Of a stretch of DNA of 64,000 bases, positions 61,419 through 64,000 are shown one piece after another (within the stretch, counting starts at the first letter, position 1; the number at the start of each line of letters is the position of its first letter). This DNA comes from Leucobacter rhizosphaerae (lineage in GTDB: Bacteria; Actinomycetota; Actinomycetes; Actinomycetales; Microbacteriaceae), in assembly GCF_022919175.1 (NCBI RefSeq), contig NZ_CP095043.1, positions 3,224,001 to 3,288,000 of the forward strand, written 5' to 3'. The notes beneath the pieces are model-generated. The model saw nothing but the letters and a program-made list of their open reading frames with translations, was not told where the DNA came from and ran no database searches. Both the position numbers and the translations under genes were made by a program.

Positions 61419-61958
61419 GTGACACGCTGGACCGAGGACCTCGGGGCCTGGGTCTCGAGCCTGCGCTTCAGCGGATTCACCGTGCTCGTCGTGATCCTGG
61501 TGCTCGCGGGCGCCGTGATCGTGAGCCCGAGCCTCTCCACGTTCGTGCAGCAGCAGCGCGAGATCGCCGAGCTGCGCGAGAGCGTGCGGCTGAGCCAGGA
61601 GGCGGTCGATGAGATCGACGCGGAGCGTGCGAAGTGGAAGGATCCGGTGTACGTGCGAGCGCAGGCGCGGGATCGCCTCTTCTACGTCCTTCCCGGCGAG
61701 ACCCAGCTGAGTGTGATCGACGACATCATCATGCCCGTGGAGTCCGTCGAGGATACCGATCCCGAGCTGTCGCGCATTCAGGGCAACTGGGCGCAGGGGC
61801 TCGTGGTGTCGTTCTTGAGCGCGGGCACCACGGACGCGACGGCCGACGAGCTCGCCGCGACCGATCCCGCGGCCGTGGATCCTGCGGCCGATCCCGCGGC
61901 CGCCGATCCCGCCGCGACCGAATCTTCCACGACTGAATCAGAGGAGACCAGCCCATGA
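61419..61958 (+). CDS. ftsB: FtsB/DivIC-family cell division protein
   Basis: 179 residues, GTG at 61419. Short cytoplasmic N-terminus, one transmembrane helix (about 17-38), then a coiled coil (QQQREIAELRESVRLSQEAVDEIDAERAKW) and the family motif DPVYVRAQARDRLFYVLPGE. The C-terminal ~45 residues are a repetitive Asp-Pro-Ala-Ala tail. Acts with FtsL/FtsQ in the divisome. Stop overlaps the DUF501 start. Confidence 0.88.
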   Translation: MTRWTEDLGAWVSSLRFSGFTVLVVILVLAGAVIVSPSLSTFVQQQREIAELRESVRLSQEAVDEIDAERAKWKDPVYVRAQARDRLFYVLPGETQLSVIDDIIMPVESVEDTDPELSRIQGNWAQGLVVSFLSAGTTDATADELAATDPAAVDPAADPAAADPAATESSTTESEETSP

Positions 61959-62437
61959 GCCGGCCACCGTACACCGAGCCCACTGCCGCCGACATCGCCG
62001 CGGTGAGCGAGCAACTCGAGCGCCAGGCACGCGGGGTGGTCGGGATCGCGGCCCGCGCATCCGATGGCAGCCCGACGGTCGTCGCCACCGCTCCGCGGCT
62101 CCCGGACGGGTCCCCGTTCCCGACCTTCTACTACCTGTCGCACCCGGAGGCGGTAGCAGCGGCGTCCCGGTTGGAGGCCGCCGGGGTGATGGCGGAGTTC
62201 AACGCACTGCTCGCCGAGGACGAAGAGGTGCGCGCCCAGTACCAGCGCGCGCACGAGCAGTACATCGCGGACCGCGAGACCGTCGGCGAGGTGCCCGAGC
62301 TCGTCGGTGTGAGTGCCGGGGGGATGCCGACACGGGTGAAGTGCCTGCACGCGCTCATCGGGCACGCACTGGCTGCGGGGCCCGGAGTGAACCCCATCGG
62401 GGATCTCGCGCTCGAGCGCAGCGGATGGGTGGCGTAA
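61955..62437 (+). CDS. DUF501 family protein
   Basis: 160 residues, ATG overlapping the ftsB stop (ATGA). Pattern: QLERQARGVVGIAARASDGSPTVVATAPRLPDGSPFPTFYYLSHPEAVAA and VSAGGMPTRVKCLHALIGHALAAGPGVNPIGD, the conserved C-terminal block with Cys-Leu-His. Function unknown. In actinobacteria it regularly follows eno-ftsB and precedes ppx; here ndh follows instead. Confidence 0.92.
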   Translation: MSRPPYTEPTAADIAAVSEQLERQARGVVGIAARASDGSPTVVATAPRLPDGSPFPTFYYLSHPEAVAAASRLEAAGVMAEFNALLAEDEEVRAQYQRAHEQYIADRETVGEVPELVGVSAGGMPTRVKCLHALIGHALAAGPGVNPIGDLALERSGWVA

Positions 62438-62438
62438 G

Positions 62439-62497
62439 CAGAGGAAAGCACCGGTTCTGTGCCAGTTTCGGACAGAATCATCGATTTTCTTCCTCTG
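62439..62497. repeat. Imperfect palindrome after DUF501
   Basis: cagaggaa (62439-62446) pairs with ttcctctg (62490-62497), and ggttctgt (62453-62460) with acagaatc (62472-62479) allowing one G-T, around an 11-nt loop. Begins 2 nt after the stop codon; probable operon-end structure. Confidence 0.5.
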
Positions 62498-62534
62498 GGC
62501 CGTGGAATGCGCGTCGGGAGCTCTGAGACCGGTC

Positions 62535-62571
62535 TACAATAGAGGCATGGGCGATCCTCGCCCTGTTTTTT
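62535..62571 (+). promoter_or_regulatory. -10 box followed immediately by an intrinsic-terminator-like hairpin upstream of ndh
   Basis: tacaat (62535-62540) is a consensus -10, with no good -35. From 62549 the hairpin gggcga-tcc-tcgccc is followed by tg and six T, a classical intrinsic terminator on the plus strand, 56 nt before the ndh start. It either ends the eno-ftsB-DUF501 transcript or attenuates ndh. Confidence 0.55.
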
Positions 62572-62626
62572 CTGTGCCCGCGACGGGCATGGAACCGATC
62601 CTGACTTGCATCAAGGAGACCGCTTC

Positions 62627-63958
62627 GTGGCGAAGAAGATTCTGATCGTTGGTGGTGGCTACGCTGGCTTCTACACCGCATGGAAGCTCGAGAAGCTTCT
62701 TCGCGCCGGCGAAGCAGAGGTGACGATCGTCGATCCGTTGCCCTACATGGCCTACCTGCCCTTCCTCCCCGAGGTCGCCTCGGGATCGATCGAGCCGCGC
62801 CACGCGGTGGTCGCGCGCCGTCGCCACCTGAACCGCACGGCGAACATCTCGGGCAAGGTCACCGGAATCTCGCACGCGACGAAGACCGCGACGGTCACCC
62901 CGAACGAGGGGGAGCCCTTCGAGTTCGCCTACGATCACATCGTCGTCACCACCGGGTCGGTGTCGCGCACCTTCCCGATCGCAGGCATCGCGGACAACGC
63001 GATCGGCATGAAGACGATCGAAGAGGCCGTCGCGGTGCGCGACCGCCTCGTCGGCAACTTCGAGCGCGCCGCGTCGCTGCCCGCCGGTTCGGCCGAGCGC
63101 GCCCGCCTGCTCACGATCACCGTCGTCGGCGGTGGATTCGCCGGCATCGAGACGATCTCCGAGCTCCGCTCCTTCGCAACCTCGCTGCTCCGCCGCTACC
63201 CCGAGATCACCTTCGACGAGACGAAGTTCCACCTCGTCGAGGCCATGGGCCGGATCATGCCCGAGGTGTCGCAGGAGACCGCGAACTGGGTGGTCAAAGA
63301 CCAGACCCGTCGCGGCGTCGACATCCACCTCGACACGCAGCTCTCCTCCGCGGTCGACGGCAAGATCGAGCTCTCGACCGGTGAGACCTACGAGTCGGAC
63401 CTCATCGTGTGGACCGCGGGCGTCATGCCCCGTCCGTTCCTGCGCGGCACCGACCTCCCGATCGGGCCTCGCGGTCACGTGGTTGCCAGCCCGAACCTCC
63501 GCATCACGACCGAAGAGGGCGAGGAGCTCGTCGGAGCGTGGACCGCGGGCGACACGTCGCAGGTTCCCGATATCTCCCCGACCCCCGGTCCCGGCGGATT
63601 CTGCGTGCCGAACGCGCAGCACGCGGTGCGCCAGGGCCGTCTGCTCGCGAAGAACATCGTCGCGGATCTGCGCGGCGAGGGCGCGGCGGACTACAACCAC
63701 AAGAACGCCGGCGCGGTGGCCGGACTGGGCGTGAACACGGGTGTGTTCCAGTCCGGCAAGTTCGCGATGAAGGGCTACTTCGCGTGGCTCGCGCACCGCT
63801 TCTACCACGGTCTCGCGATCCCGACGTGGGAGCGCAAGTGGCGCGTGTTCGGCGGTTGGGTCGGGCACTTCTTCCTCGGCCGTGACATCGTCAACATCGA
63901 GGCCGTGCAGCAGCCCCGGGCGATCTTCGAGGAGTTCGCGTCGCGCCCCAAGGCGTAG
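62627..63958 (+). CDS. ndh: Type II NADH dehydrogenase (NDH-2)
   Basis: 443 residues; GTG at 62627 has AAGGAG 8 nt upstream. Two Rossmann motifs: FAD KILIVGGGYAGFYTAWKLEK and NADH ITVVGGGFAGIETISELRSF, with FAD motif VGAWTAGDTSQVPD (TAGD). C-terminal membrane-association region: GKFAMKGYFAWLAHRFYHGLAIPTWERKWRVFGGWVGHFFLGRD, as in mycobacterial Ndh. Non-proton-pumping electron entry to menaquinone. Monocistronic, closed by a hairpin at the window end. Confidence 0.92.
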   Translation: MAKKILIVGGGYAGFYTAWKLEKLLRAGEAEVTIVDPLPYMAYLPFLPEVASGSIEPRHAVVARRRHLNRTANISGKVTGISHATKTATVTPNEGEPFEFAYDHIVVTTGSVSRTFPIAGIADNAIGMKTIEEAVAVRDRLVGNFERAASLPAGSAERARLLTITVVGGGFAGIETISELRSFATSLLRRYPEITFDETKFHLVEAMGRIMPEVSQETANWVVKDQTRRGVDIHLDTQLSSAVDGKIELSTGETYESDLIVWTAGVMPRPFLRGTDLPIGPRGHVVASPNLRITTEEGEELVGAWTAGDTSQVPDISPTPGPGGFCVPNAQHAVRQGRLLAKNIVADLRGEGAADYNHKNAGAVAGLGVNTGVFQSGKFAMKGYFAWLAHRFYHGLAIPTWERKWRVFGGWVGHFFLGRDIVNIEAVQQPRAIFEEFASRPKA

Positions 63959-63974
63959 CAGTTCTCAGCGTGTG

Positions 63975-64000
63975 GCCCGCAGCGATGATTCGCTGCGGGC
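63975..64000 (+). terminator. Terminator stem of ndh, cut by window end
   Basis: Arms gcccgcagcga (63975-63985) and tcgctgcgggc (63990-64000) are perfect complements around tgat, 17 nt past the ndh stop. Any T-run is outside the window. Confidence 0.7.

Overview
The window is high-GC actinobacterial DNA: frequent GTG starts, TAnnnT-type -10 boxes, and a mycothiol-dependent formaldehyde dehydrogenase, which only makes sense in a mycothiol-producing actinobacterium. Gene content and order (glmU-prs, rplY-pth-mfd, mazG, eno-ftsB-DUF501) fit Micrococcales, most likely Microbacteriaceae (a Leucobacter-like organism is my guess). The sequence is chromosomal. I see no IS element, prophage, CRISPR array or rRNA. 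There is one tRNA, tRNA-Gln(UUG).

Layout. 1-7123: a truncated membrane/secretory-lipase protein, a Tat-exported phosphoesterase, an ABC-F ATPase, an MFS exporter behind a palindromic operator, and a TetR regulator. 7167-13137: an AraC regulator divergent from a five-gene operon (carboxymuconolactone decarboxylase-like protein, beta-hydroxyacid dehydrogenase, TRAP transporter Q-M-P). 13227-19617, the most novel part: a LysR regulator translationally coupled to a stand-alone HtaA-type haem-binding protein. They are divergent from a 1006-residue P450-adrenodoxin reductase-flavodoxin triple fusion, which is followed by S-(hydroxymethyl)mycothiol dehydrogenase and a metallo-beta-lactamase-fold hydrolase. 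Together these look like a self-contained oxidative demethylation and formaldehyde-removal unit. 19624-29728: regulator-linked catabolic and transport genes (TetR/acyl-CoA dehydrogenase, two CycA-like permeases, an Orn/Lys/Arg-type decarboxylase with a LysR regulator, TetR/amidase). 29797-30489: MarR and tRNA-Gln.

30623-33076 (glmU, prs) and 45685-50654 (rplY, pth, mfd) are housekeeping genes that are usually contiguous in actinobacteria. Here about 12.6 kb separates them: an aldo/keto reductase lacking its catalytic Tyr, a tightly coupled M20 amidohydrolase / dipeptide-type ABC transporter / two flavin monooxygenases / DUF1684 operon, and a lytic transglycosylase. The middle operon looks like uptake, deacylation and oxidative cleavage of an N-acyl compound.

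50703-57699: two paralogous small lipoproteins, a small membrane protein, mazG, and a three-gene envelope unit (SBP+VWA lipoprotein, single-pass membrane protein, TelA). 57700-63958: a repeat-rich spacer, hisS, a VOC protein, eno, ftsB/divIC, DUF501 and a type II NADH dehydrogenase. Several intergenic palindromes with related arms (GTGTGAGCGATTT, GTGAACGCA...GCACC, GGCGGAGATGTCAC) are scattered through the window and look like small dispersed repeat families.
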